From Strigamia acuminata (Eukaryota; Arthropoda; Chilopoda; Geophilomorpha; Linotaeniidae), in contig OX442315.1 in NCBI GenBank assembly GCA_949358305.1, positions 33,692,427 through 33,756,426 on the forward strand: 64,000 nt of DNA, in the 5' to 3' direction. A program made the position numbers and the translations under genes. Shown one piece after another: positions 1 through 12,319 of this stretch. The notes beneath the pieces were generated by a model, which worked only from the letters and a program-made list of their open reading frames with translations, had not been told where the DNA came from and did no database searches. How positions within the stretch are numbered: the first letter of the stretch is position 1; the number at the start of each line of letters is the position of its first letter.

Positions 1-2421
1 ACACTCAAACACACACGAGGCTAGAAATCCGATTTCACTTGCAAGTCAATGGGCTTTTTGCTGCTTTCATTCCTCTTCTCCTAACTGCTCATTACTGCGC
101 ATTACAAACCACTTATTTGCATGATTTGGGTGAAATATTGGACATGATTTCCCCGCATAAGCCAAAACACTAATTTGGCGTCGTAAACTTCTCAAGATCA
201 ACTGGCAAGAGGCGCTTGCTTGTTCGAATCAATTTTCCCTGACGGCTTGTTGCACTGTGCAAATGCAGTGTTGAAAATGGATTGATTTTTATTTTTTATA
301 CTTCTATATATACCGAGTATATCGATCTTTTAATTTCAATTTTTTTCTCTAAAAGTCTTGTAATTTACAATAAAAATTGATTTTACCATTGCCAATGGAA
401 AATAACACGGCTTTCTGTCCTAAATGTAGCTACAGACCCTTTGTGGCAAAGAAAACTCTCTTGTATAAACAGAAAATGTGAAGCTTTGAAAGAGACTAGT
501 TCCATACAATCGGCATTTTGAACCAAAGCATTGTCAATATACACTTCTTTTGCAAATTGTTTCTCAATAAATTCCATTACAACTCAACCAAAATTTGCTT
601 TAAAAAAAAATCCATTCCACCAAATATTCCGCCGATTGCGGACAACATTAAGAGCAAAATACCTAAACCCTCGTCTTTACCAGAAAGGGTTGTAGTATTC
701 TTGTAGATTGCTGAAATTTAAGATGGACGAAGATATGATTTGTCAGCACGTCTCAAACTACGAAATGTAGCAAACCGATCATATTTTGTCCAAACATTTT
801 GGGGAAGTTTGGATCATTAATCCTTTTGGCTTCCTTTGAATCGGTTTGCAGCGCTGGCAGCGATCGCAACTTGCTATATACCTGAAACTTTGCACATACA
901 ATCTCTTTAAGCATTAGAGTGACTTCAACTAGCGCAGATAACCTAACATTGCTCTACTAAGCATATAATCTTTGCGTTTCAACGGTAAACCAGTGGACCG
1001 GCAGTCTCTTGCTTCCTCTCTCCATCACCAAAATAATTTCTTACAACTATATTTATTACAAACCCCTAACAATAACCACCAGAAACATCCAGCAACATTT
1101 CCTGGTAACCCAAACCCACCCCAGAAACCAACAATTCGCACAAAACTCTTCCAAGTGGAAAAACTTTTTTGAAAGCACAGCTTACTAAACCAACCAAGTC
1201 ACGTGCATCCAGCAAAACTTCCACAGTCGGAACAATACGTCATTACACTCAAATGACAATAAGGTGAAGGGGAGGGAAGCGAGAGAGAGAGAGAGAGAGA
1301 GAGAGAGCACAAGGTGAAGGCGCAACAAAAACTCATCAAAAAAAGAAAGCCCGGGTGACGAAACAAGCGGGTCAACACCTGCAATCACCCAACTCATCTA
1401 AAAATGGAGGAAAGCAGAAAAAAAGTCACAAGTCAACGTGCTGTCCCACACCGAGCCCCTGAATCCCAACAACGAGTTGACAAAGAGCTGGTTATGCGAG
1501 TGTGAGGGGAGTTAGTGGGAATGCGGTTTGCGAACCATCCACCCCATTTCCCGACTCTCCTTATTCCCTCGTGCCTTAACTTCCCCCTATAATAAACCTG
1601 GGTCTCTCTTTTATTGACAAGGCCTGCCAAGGTTTATCAGATTATACTTGTATCTGCATGAAAATCAATGTGTAAACAGCCTCGCTTGCAAGGCAGCTGC
1701 AAATTCGCAATATTATAAACAACACTTAAAAGCTTGCTCGCATCGGAGAGTAGAAATACGGCGCTTCGATTTCGCGAAAAACCGCCATTTTGGAGATTCT
1801 AAATGGCATTAAAATGGAGGAGGACGATGGGGGAAAAAAAAAAGTTTAATTACAGAACGTCCATCTTACTCGAGTCGGTTCATCAACCCTTCTACAAGAC
1901 CGGAAATGGTAGTTACTATGGTAACCAATGACATAAGCCACCTCGAGGCCAATAAGCCTATCAAAGAGGCACCGACACTGCTGTTCCAGGTCAGTTGATC
2001 GAGGTTGGGTTTAGTTTTTCACATTTTTTTTGTTGTTGTTAATTTTAAAAATAATAAAAAACAAAAAACAAAAAAAATTCGAATTTTTCATTATATCGAG
2101 GTCGAATCAATTAAAAAGCAATTTTTTTTTTTAACATACAAAAAATTAGCGCCCCCACATGGACAACACCTGGCCACGAGCGGATATACGGGGCAGAAAT
2201 TTAAGCGGGGGGTGAAGGGTGTGGGGAATGAAAATGAAAGAACAGCAACATACTCCCCCATCATCCCATTTTACAACATCCGCAAGGAAATGAAGAAATT
2301 CGATAATGGCTGTCATGCTTTTAGTAAAGAGCTAAACGCGCACATAAACATGGCGTGATGATAAAAAAAGCTGATAAAAAAGATTAAGAGACGGTCATGT
2401 TTGTTATCACTTATTACATAC

Positions 2422-2453
<32 letters not shown>

Positions 2454-2740
2454 TGATAATAATATATAATGTTGTTGACAAAGAGTAACTTGGATACGAA
2501 CAATTATCATGAGACAATTTTTCATTAAGCGGAATTATTATGTCAACAAACCCGATCAATGTGGTCGAGATACGACGAGAAGGGTTGCAGGAAAGTTCGG
2601 GGGCAGCGATGGGGGAAGCGGTGAACGGACTGGGTGCACAAGATAGTAATCGGATATCGAGCAATTTGCTAAATATATTTATCTAAGCAAGTATGATAAA
2701 TATTCGATACGTCCAATTTCCATAAACCAATCTGTTTTAG
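1..2740. other. Presumed LMO4 intron, left end, no gene seen
   Basis: No exon with a recognisable domain was found on either strand. The stretch is AT-rich with short low-complexity tracts: a (GA)n run at 1,279-1,308 and an (AAT)n run at 2,422-2,462. A short GC-balanced patch lies around 1,400-1,640. In particular I found no minus-strand match to the second LIM domain expected downstream of the exon at 15.8 kb, so the 3' part of that gene should lie to the left of this window. Confidence 0.5.
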
Positions 2741-3049
2741 TCTGTGGAGTCCATTCGCAGCCCCTTATTTATTGGGGCCCGAATCAAACTTCATTTCAAA
2801 CTTTTTTCCCACAAAAAAATATAATAAAAATTTTTATTTACAATTTTTTTGGCATTTGCGGGCCCCAAGGAGCCCTTCACCCGCACGAACCTAAAATCCG
2901 CCTTTGCACAGGCTTACTCTTATAAATTTAGGTCTAAGTAAGTTCTTTTAAGTGTGCTTTTACAATGTCACAAAATTGTTTTAAAAAATATTCATTTTTG
3001 TGTAAGCGATTTTTTATCGATTTTTAAATCGATTTTTAATGTTTTTTGA

Positions 3050-3240
3050 CGATCTTCACTTATTTTTAATCGATTTTTAATGTTTTTTGACGATTTTTAA
3101 CCATTTTTGGTCAGTTTTTAATATTTTTTGACGATTTTTAACCATTTTTGGTCAGTTTTTAATGTTTTTTGATGATTTTTAACCATTTTTGGTCAGTTTT
3201 TAATGTTTTTTGACGATTTTTATCTATTTTTGGTCGTTTT
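3050..3240. repeat. 41-bp minisatellite, T-rich
   Basis: About four to five copies of a T-tract unit containing CGATTTTTAACCATTTTTGG. Unit starts at 3,091, 3,132, 3,173 and 3,214 give an exact 41-bp period. A more diverged version extends left to about 3,010. There is no coding potential. Confidence 0.85.
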
Positions 3241-3259
3241 TAACTATATTTTAACTATA

Positions 3260-3355
3260 CAGTAAGTGTATAAACCTAATCTTCGATTATCCGAACAATT
3301 CGGTTTTATGAACACCCACATCTCCCAATTACTTCGGATAATCGAGGCTTTACTC
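3260..3355. mobile_element. Short pogo/Tigger-like fold-back (MITE)
   Basis: The two ends are inverted copies around TTCGATTATCCGAA, and the right end read in reverse begins AGTAAAGCCTCGATTATCCG, the style of terminal repeat seen in pogo/Tigger-family DNA transposons. At 96 bp it can carry no transposase. A related fragment lies at 56,091-56,154. Confidence 0.6.
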
Positions 3356-3359
3356 TACA

Positions 3360-5995
3360 CAACAATAACCATTTTCCGTTATCCGCTATTGTCCCAAACC
3401 ATGAATAATCAAAATGGCGCCTTTTCCCGCCTAACAAAAAAAAATATTTCTTTTCCATTCTTTATTTTTTACATCGATCCACCCCCCACACACAGACGAT
3501 ACGCACGCCAATACAATGCATTCAACAGGTGTGAATGGATAATAAGCCGGGGGAAGCAAAAAACCAACTCCCCTCCGCCAACCAGCAGAAGCAAAAATCC
3601 AAACCGAATCTCACCATCGAATAATTAAGAAACCATTAAGATAAAAAAAAAACCCATTTAATTCGCTTCTTACACGAAAATGCATCTCAACACTCCCGAC
3701 GTTTGCCTAAAACCCTTTCCCGCGCTCAATCTCGCATCCCGAGCGCTGTATCCAATAAAAGATCGTCAAGTGATGGATAGCGAATTCCCACTACAGCGAG
3801 CCCGGCACGAGTCGCGCCGAGCGCCGTTCGTCTTAACGGGGTTATTCATTGTCCCTCGCAGTGTTTGCGCATGCGCAAAGTGGCGGCACTATCGATGGCC
3901 GTTGGCATCATTAATTTTGTACGAGTCCCTTGTTCGAGGCTCCCATTTACACGTGCCTTCTCCCCAAAATGGCTCCTGCCAATTATTTTTCTATCACAGA
4001 TTACAACCCTCGCCCTCCACCCTCGACTCGCCAATAATTCCTCCCCCTCGCCCGTCGCACACCCCTCGTTTGTGCATCAATACCCCCTCCCCCTGAAAAG
4101 CCAAAATAAACTTCCCCGTTCCAAATTCCAGGTGAGACATTTAAGATTACTCTTGTCTGGAGCACTTTACTCTGCTTAAAAATGTTCCTCCATAATAAGG
4201 TCTTTAACTATTAATTGCCTATTATTAGTCCATTAATGGCAATATGGCTATAAAAGTATAAAAATACATAGAAAAAATTATTTTAAGACCACTATTGAAG
4301 GCCAACGAACATTTTCATTTTCCACCTCTCTCGGCTCATTCCCGAACCCCCTCCGCTCGCGCTCGCTCCTCTTTCGTTTATTTCTTTTTTTTCTGGTCCC
4401 TACATAAATTATAGTCGAGTTAAATAACAAGATGACCCCACACGGAAAATACACAAAAATGTTTTATGGTCCATAACTGCCAATTAGAAAAGAATTTTTG
4501 GGCTTTTTATAGGTAACGCTTAAATTTAGGATTTTTTTTTTTGGTTTGTTATTATACATGTAAGCAGTTAATTTATTTGCGATTAAAATTAATATTTGAA
4601 TAAAATATACAACCAAACGGGTTATTTTTAATTTTTTATAAATTTTTTATAAATTTTTTTTTTTTTTAATTTTATAAATAAATAAATTTGAAAATGATCA
4701 AAAATCAACAAAATTGTTTGTTATTGGTGTTGAAATAAATTGCGTTTCCCGATATTCGTTTGTGATTGGGTGAAATTATCGACGATTTAATTTTTTACTT
4801 TTTCAAAATTCTTCATTTATTCCGGTGAGATTTTGAGGGAAACTTACGTATTATCATTTGTAATGAGTGTAACACGAGTGGTATTCGAAAAAAGAAAAAA
4901 AAGAAAAAGAAAAAACGATCGAATCAAAGCAAAAGTCGCTCGCTGCTCACTGACGTGGTGTCAGACTCCAGCTATCACGCATTCCACAAAAATCACAACG
5001 AAAAATTTGTCAAAGTGAAATACAATTCCAAGATAATTTAAAAAAAAAAAATTATTTTCCCGCTAAAAACTCTTCCCATTGGTCAATTTCAAACACCACT
5101 AATACCTAAACGTGATTGGCCCTAAAATAAACCACCAAAACTTATCGTCACTAAATAAAACCACCAAAAACCTTCAAATTTCATAAAATTAAAAAAAAAA
5201 TTGTTTTTAAAACCCCCCGACCAAAAAAAGCGAGAGGATCAGTGTTTAATTGCTTTTCATTTTCAAAAGTGGGAGTAAAAATGTGTGTAAAATTAATTTG
5301 AAATTATAATCAGATTCTCCTCACTTCTTCGCCTCCAAACACCCATTAATAGAACAAACAGACACAGCACAGGGGCCAGTGCCAGGTGCCATTCCCCCAT
5401 CTACTTTCCACTTACCAATCCCAACTCGCTCTCCCTAATGTGAAAACGAGGCAAAAGATGGGGGGAAGGTGAATATTAGTGCAAACCAACAACAAAGAAA
5501 AAAAGGACGGCCATAAATGAACCCTGGGTAACTGTCAATCAGCTCAATAAAAGAGGGCAACTTGTGAATTTTAATTATATTTTGCCACCACCAGATGTCC
5601 CCTTTCACAAGCCACCATTTCCCAATACCCCGTATACTTGTCCATTAAATTTACTCCCATTTTCTTTGCTAATAAATAAATAATTCGCTTAATTCCAACG
5701 TCCCACTTTAGAACCGAAAACCCTTGTGCTTCGAATATACATTGAAATTATATTGCTGTGAATTGCATTGTATGAAGCACCACCGAAGAAATGCTGTACA
5801 TTTTTGCATGCTGGTGTTGGTTTGCATTCCCAATATTATTATTTGTCAAATATGAATGCATTTTCAATGGTATTCAATTGTATTATGAAATGCATTATTC
5901 AATGTACAAATAATATACTTAAATGCATAAAATGCTACACATTGTAAAATATATTTTAGAAGATTTAAATCAAATTAAATGTATAAAAATTAAGT
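3360..5995. other. Non-coding stretch, no gene seen
   Basis: AT-rich sequence with many A and T tracts. ORFs of 100-138 codons at 3,266-4,179 show no recognisable domain and their composition looks like chance reading through C-rich sequence. An island of more balanced GC at about 3,670-4,100 could be regulatory, but nothing specific supports it. Confidence 0.45.
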
Positions 5996-5998
5996 GTA

Positions 5999-6189
5999 TA
6001 TCGTATTTTATCGATTAAGAGCCGCGGCTCTTATTCAAAACTGCCATTTTTGTCAGCAATTACAATTTCGATTTTTCATTTGTTACATTTGTTTAATGTA
6101 ACAAACGAAGTCTGAACGTCACGAACGATGTGAGGTTAAATACGGAAACAATGCCGTATTTTTGCAAAAATAATCGGTAAAATATGGTA
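5999..6189 (+). mobile_element. MITE family A, copy 1 (3' end altered)
   Basis: Begins with TA then CGTATTTTATCGATTAAGAG and shares the internal segment GTCAGCAATTACAATTTCG and the AACGAAGTCTGAAC block with copies at 28,778-28,989 and 34,306-34,548. The right terminus is decayed relative to copy 2. The insert has no coding capacity, so it is a non-autonomous element of the TA-target (Tc1/mariner-like) kind by inference. Confidence 0.75.
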
Positions 6190-6199
6190 ACTCTCCCAG

Positions 6200-7560
6200 G
6201 TTTGGAATGCAAAAACCGAAAATATACGAAAAATAATTCGAAAAATAAGTCGAAAATTAGAAAATAGTTACCCAGGATGGTCAACGGACTGTCAACCATC
6301 CTCTGCTACCAATTGTTAAATGGTTTTGAATTCTCAAACAGTCAATTTAATAATTATTGTTTTTTAAGTGGGAGAGTTGGTTTGTTTCATCGACGAGACA
6401 CGTTATTTTTCCGTCCCTGCGCCCTGATTGGTCGATTCCATATTGTGCCCATCGGTTTGAAATTGGACCGTTTTAGGCATTAGCATTACGTTCTGTTCTG
6501 GGTTCAAATTTGATACAATTTTCTTGTTCCCGTTACATTTCAGATGTTTAAATGTTACATTTCATGTATTTTCTTGCGTTTACGTTATTTTTATTTTTTA
6601 CAATCGTTGCGAAATGCCAAGTTTTCATTTCAGATTTCCAACTTGAAAATGTTCGTAAATTTCCTTCTTTTCCTTTCTTCCCCCAGTGATTTCAGCTGTA
6701 CAAATTATTGACTAACAATTCTGTGGTCGTTTTAATGAGAATGCAGGCAATTACAAGGGTCCAACGAGCGCTTTAAGATAAATGTCTCAAACTGGCTTTT
6801 GTCTATTCATGCATTGGTGAGCGAAACCTGGTGGCAGAGCCGCACAACATCAATCACACTCGATTCGCTTTTGTTTCAGGCGGGAAGTGCGCTTGGCTGT
6901 CTTTTAACAACAGCGCCATTAGCCATGGAAAATGGCGAGTCTAATTATAAATGGCAACGAGGATGGATGACGCACGCGGGCAATAGAATGGGTCCGAGAA
7001 GAAAATCGGAAATTGGACAATTGTCAGGACTCGTAATTACTCGATGACGTCACGCGGGCGGAAATTAATTAAAAACGGAATAAAAAATTTCCACCATTCA
7101 AAGCTCATTTCTTTCGGACACGAGATTCGTTCCACTTGTTTCTTTCACTAAATCAATGAAGATTGCAGATTGTGTTTTGCAAAAATGTTTACACTAATTA
7201 GAAAATTTCTTTTGCAGATTGCATTTCCCATTGATAATCAATACACATTTCCAATTTTTCATACACAAAGCGACGTTTACGAAATCTTAATTATCGCAGC
7301 GGAAAATTTGCCATGCAAAACTAATCACCCTTTGATTTTTAAATTTTAAATTTCATATTTCTATTTTTAAAAAAAATAAAAATCACATTTAAATCTCGAA
7401 AATAATCATTTTCAAAAATGAGCGCCATTTTGCTCATTTTCTGACGTCAGAATAATGAAAAACGTGAATAAAATGAAAAAATCGACTAAAATGAAGATTT
7501 TTTTCAATATAAATCAACTAAACTGATGGAAAAAGTCTTATTATTCGCTAAATTTGTGTC
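6200..7560. other. Non-coding, candidate regulatory island
   Basis: No gene. The segment from about 6,690 to 7,060 is less AT-biased than its surroundings and ends in a perfect CRE palindrome TGACGTCA at 7,045-7,052; a second CRE is at 7,442-7,449 next to a GCCATTTT motif. These features make it a candidate cis-regulatory element in the LMO4 intron. That is inference only. Confidence 0.35.
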
Positions 7561-7589
7561 AGATAATAGTCAAAAACGCTCATTTCATC

Positions 7590-7650
7590 TATAAATCGGC
7601 TAAAATCGGCTAAAATCGACAAAAATCGACTAAAATCGACTAAAATCAAT
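7590..7650. repeat. 10-bp tandem repeat
   Basis: Five to six copies of a 10-mer of the form CTAAAATCGR. The TCGGC/TCGAC steps end at 7,600, 7,610, 7,620, 7,630 and 7,640, an exact 10-bp period. Confidence 0.8.
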
Positions 7651-9266
7651 CAATTCCGTGGAAAAATTCACATTATTCAAAAAATATATTCAAATTTCAG
7701 CCACTTCACAAAGAAAATCAAACAAATACCATTTCTCGAATTTACTCAAGTCAGAACGTACAAAAAACGCTCATTTAACGTACAAAATAACCAAAAACCA
7801 AAAACAAAAAACAAAAAAAAAATCGATTAACTCCACAAAAACCATTAAAACATTAATCTCCGAACCAACACTATCTATTTCCCATCGCGTCGCACTACCC
7901 AACGCTAAATACCCTTCACAAACGCGAAAAATAACGACTTTAAACGTTACCACTTACCAAATCCTCCCTACCAAACCAGAAAAAACCCAACAATTTCCCA
8001 CAAATAAAGGAATCCACCAACCAACCCGGCGTTATAATCCACCTCGATCCATCCATCAAACGATCCAACACACCCCCATCTATCTCCCGATCCCCGTCCA
8101 CCACAAACCCCCGTTCCCCCTCATCGCATTCTATCAACTCGATGAGTTAGTGTGCGAACATGAACTTTAATTACTCCCTTTGCACTGTTTTCAACCATTT
8201 CCCAGCGCGCTCAGCCTCGGGATACACTTTTACCTGCTCGACCTCCGACCCTCGTGAAGTACACGCGCTCTGCATTTAAGGGAGTGGACAGGTGGTGATT
8301 AAAAAGTTACGGAATCATTCGGCTAATGACGGGGTTCGAGCAAACTTGCACAAATCGTGGCCGCTATTTCGCATCTCCGCTCGGGGCCACGTGAAGGCAA
8401 AATCAATCAAACCGATAGCATAAGCGGAGTGAGTGGGAGCGCGAGAGAGAGAGAGAGAAAGAGAGAGCGCGCGAGAAGGGAGCGTGTGGAGGAGGGGGGT
8501 TAAAAGGATCAGCACGCGTTTCTCATCAAACGGAATAAAAGATGGCGGCGCGTCCATTACGTGTAGTGCACGCGACTTGCTCGTCAATTAGATTGAGATG
8601 GAACCGAGTTTTGATTTGATTTGATTTTTAAGTGATTGATTAGAAGCGCATGTCAATCGAATAATGCGCAAATAAAATGTCATAAAAGTATTGCTACACG
8701 CAACAATAAACAACCATTTCCATCCATATAAATAATCGCATCGTTTCTGGTTTAGGAATCAACGAAATTTGAATGTGCGCACTTGTTTTGGCGTCTAAAA
8801 GTGTCCGGTTTTTCGATATTTCGAGGTTTAAAGTCTGTTGTTGTTCACTGAAACGCTAAATGCATGTTTAAATGACAAACACAATACGCAATGGTGGTTT
8901 CATCCGAAATTAGAAGTTTTTGTTCACTATTTCTGTTTTTCTTGTTTTTTTTAGTGTTTCTATTAACGGAATGGACACCGAAAACGGCCATAAACCATCA
9001 CGGAAAAAAGCTGAAACAGAAACCACGACCAAAGTGGTTTTTCAAGTGCTTTTAGTTTTTACAAATAAATATATTCAAAATGGCTGCCACGCATGCCAGA
9101 TCATTACTCGTACTAATGTTTTCAAGTGCAGCATCCACCTCCGACAAAAAAATCAAATTGTTGTGTTTACATTTACATGCAGAAAATAATTCGTGATCAC
9201 TTTCGGTTTTCGACCAACGTGGAAGTGCCGGAAGCGATGCGCGCATGCGCAATAAAAATAGTTGGA

Positions 9267-9380
9267 GTTCACGCGAGGGATTATTCACTACTCGAATAAT
9301 CCTTCTCATCCCTGTTTACATGACAGTTGTCCACACGGAATATTTCATCTCACTCGAAATATTCCGTGCATGTAAACGTT
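9267..9380. repeat. Two adjacent short hairpins (fold-back)
   Basis: GGATTATTC pairs with GAATAATCC, and about 45 bp later CGGAATATTTC pairs with GAAATATTCCG. The outer GTTTACATG of the second hairpin also recurs inverted as CATGTAAAC. This looks like the remains of a small fold-back transposon. Confidence 0.5.
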
Positions 9381-9504
9381 GTAATAATTAGATGCTGCTT
9401 TTGGTGTTTACACTTCAAAACAATCACTTGCCTCAAGTTTATGCAATTTACGCTCGACAACTGTCCAAAAATGCCACATTGAACACATAAGCAACAATGT
9501 AACA

Positions 9505-9518
9505 GCGCCACCTCTTGG
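9505..9518 (-). promoter_or_regulatory. CTCF-like motif, minus orientation
   Basis: Read on the minus strand the site is CCAAGAGGTGGCGC, matching 12 of 14 positions of the vertebrate CTCF core consensus CCASYAGRKGGCRS, including the AGGTGGCGC core shared with Drosophila CTCF. Confidence 0.4.
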
Positions 9519-11756
9519 CGCAAACCACAACACACACCAAAAAAACACAAACTTTAAACAGACCTTCTGTTTTCAAATCATTTTAATACAATACAAGCGC
9601 CCACGTCTCCATATCTGATACACTTTGACCGATTACCGTGATGAACGATCTATCCATTCATCCTAATCTCCAGCAACGTAATTACATCAATTTTTCCCTT
9701 CATCGCCTATTTCCATTTCCAACAGTCGCCAATTATCACTATCGATCAAAAATGACGTCATCTATCACAATGTGTGGGCGCGAAACAAACAAAAAACAAA
9801 AAAAAGAAACAATAAAAAAAAATCAAGCAGAATATAAAGACACCCTCAATACACGGGTCGAGGAGACGAAGGACCAGTTTCGAGAGACTTCAAGTTGATT
9901 GGTTGCAATTCTATCTTCCTTTCGGCAACCCGCTGCCATCTTGGGAGCCTCCATTACATCCCCAAGGGGTTGTGGCGAGCGAGAACGAGAGAAGCAGCAT
10001 TCGGGAAGACTCCCTCTCCCTCGTTAGAGCGAAATTCTAATGAAACGCGAGGGGTCCGCGTCCGCAAGAAAAGAGACGCGGCGCGTGGGCGTCTCCGCAG
10101 TTGACTCCCAATCTCCGGCGCGTGCTCGGCGTTCCCCCTAGTCACCCACTACCCCCGTTTCTCCCACTGCGATGGGGGGTCGCTTTGGAAAATTGATCGC
10201 GGCGCCAATATGAGTTTCCATTTTGTTATTAAAAACGCCGAGGCCTCGCTCCACTCGCAAATCTTGACCGAGAGACGCAGACGGGAGCGGGGGGGCGGGG
10301 GGAGGGTTCCAAATGTCACTAGACGACGGCCTTCGGAAAATGCCCAAATGGACTTCTCCGTTGTCTACACAAACGAACAAGCCATCAACAATCGCGTGCT
10401 TTTCTTGCGATGTCTATGAATATCCGTGGACATGTTGTGTGCGTTTCGATCGAGAATTCCGGTGGAAAAGACAACAAGGACGCAAAGTTAAACACAGTTA
10501 AAAATGTAAATTTTGGAATAATGTTTTTCATAATTCATTCGGTTTACGAGTATATGGCTAGATTAAATCGTATAGAAAATTTATTAATATTTCTATTTCG
10601 TATTGCTGGCCAGAAATTTTCCATTCCCTCCTATTGCTATGTAAATTCCATTTCATCCAACTTTTTTTTTTTTTTTAAAAACAATTTTTGTTAAAGGTAA
10701 CTGACACTTCATAAAAAAACAATTTTTTTTTTACATAATAAGAATTATAATACTAATAATAATAAATGTATTTCATTAATCAAATGAAATCAAATTGCGA
10801 AACCAACTAATGAAATAGAAACAATAAGTCCATTCAAAGTTTCTGTTTTCTGCGGTTTTTGGTGGGCAAAAGTCCGTTTTTAGGCCTGTTTATTGTGTCG
10901 ATTTAAATGACGATTATAAATATTAATATCGGGAAATATATCGTCGATACTTGAGTAGAAAAAAAGTCGTACAACAGTGTGTTATATTCGCCACATTTCT
11001 CACGTATCAACCTCAAAAAAATCGTTAAATTTTAATAAAAACCACCAACTTTGTGTCTAACCATTGTTTATTCCCTCCAACTCCCTCAAATTGATTTTTA
11101 ATAAAATAAAAATAAAAAAAAACCAACCAGTAATTAGAATTCCGCAATAAATTTTCATATTTTAATTGCATTTTTAATACAATTTCTTTTCAAAAATTTT
11201 TAATTTCACTCCGGTAGCTCTTTAAGCTGAACTTTACATACCTTAGCTTTCCCACTCAGCTAATGCGTGATATCTCAATGAATTAAAAAAAAAGCAAACA
11301 TGTAATCCATTTATAATGCAGTTAGATTGCAATTTTCCCCTCATATTTACCTACCACTAGCAAACCACTGCAGCTGCACCACTCTCACTGCCTAAACCCC
11401 ATAACCCAGCCAAAATAAAACTAAAATTTCTCCATTCTAATTCAACCTTCACCACGCCGGTTAAAACCGCTTAAGACTGACTGATTAACCAAAAAAATTC
11501 CCCTTTGACAAACACATGCAGAATGCGCATTTCAAGCGCCATATCCGAATACTCCTCCACCATAAACAAATTCTTCCCCTCTTATTTACTACACCAACAT
11601 TCATAAATCCACAAACCTCTTCTCTAACCATCCCTTAAACATCCTGCATTCCCCCATTCCGCCATAACTCACACCTATTACAAGCCTTTACGTTTATTTA
11701 CACTCCCAGCGTCGATTATCCCAACTAAAATAACAAAATTGATAAAAAAAAATGCA

Positions 11757-12309
11757 AAAAGTGATAAAAATCGTAATATTTCAACTAATTTTAACCAAAA
11801 GGTGATAAAAATCGTAATATTTCAATTAATTTTAACCAAAAGGTGATAAAAATCGTAATATTTCAACTAATTTTAACCAAAAAGTGATAAAAATCGTAAT
11901 ATTTCGAATAATTTTAACCAAAAAGTGATAAAAATCGTAATATTTCAACTAATTTTAACCAAAAGGTGATAAAAATCGTAATATTTCAATTAATTTTAAC
12001 CAAAAGGTGATAAAAATCGTAATATTTCAACTAATTTTAACCAAAAAGTGATAAAAATCGTAATATTTCAACTAATTTTAACCAAAAAGTGATAAAAATC
12101 GTAATATTTCAACTAATTTTAACCAAAAAGTGATAAAAATCGTAATATTTCAACTAATTTTAACCAAAAAGTGATAAAAATCGTAATATTTCAACTAATT
12201 TTAACCAAAAAGTGATAAAAATCGTAATATTTCAACCAATTTTAACCAAAAAGTGATAAAAATCGTAATATTTCAACTAATTTTAACCAAAAAGTGATAA
12301 AAATCGTAA
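11757..12309. repeat. 41-bp minisatellite, 14 copies
   Basis: The anchor GTGATAAAAATCGTAATATT recurs at 11,761, 11,802, 11,843, 11,884, 11,925, 11,966, 12,007 and on to 12,294, always 41 bp apart, with only a few substitutions between copies. The high uniformity implies recent expansion or homogenisation. An isolated match to GTGATAAAAATCGT at 14,059-14,072 may mark a related seed sequence. Confidence 0.95.
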
Positions 12310-12319
12310 ACTATTTTAT

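Larger units (their letters stand above)
7660..11735. other. Non-coding stretch with regulatory-looking islands
   Basis: No supported gene. ORFs such as 7,658-8,170 have the low-complexity composition of A/C-rich intron sequence. A (GA)n run sits at 8,440-8,468, followed by AAAGATGGCGGC at about 8,538, a textbook YY1/Pho-type site. A CRE palindrome is at 9,753-9,760. The segment 9,880-10,350 is CpG-rich and could be an enhancer or an unannotated promoter. From 10,500 to 11,735 the sequence is again AT-rich with no signal. Confidence 0.4.

Noticed and set aside
7658-8170. 170-codon plus-strand ORF
   Set aside because: Lys/Thr/Pro/Gln-rich product of A/C-rich sequence with no domain, start context or splice logic.
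11757-12309. CRISPR array
   Set aside because: Units are contiguous without unique spacers and the window is eukaryotic; it is a minisatellite.
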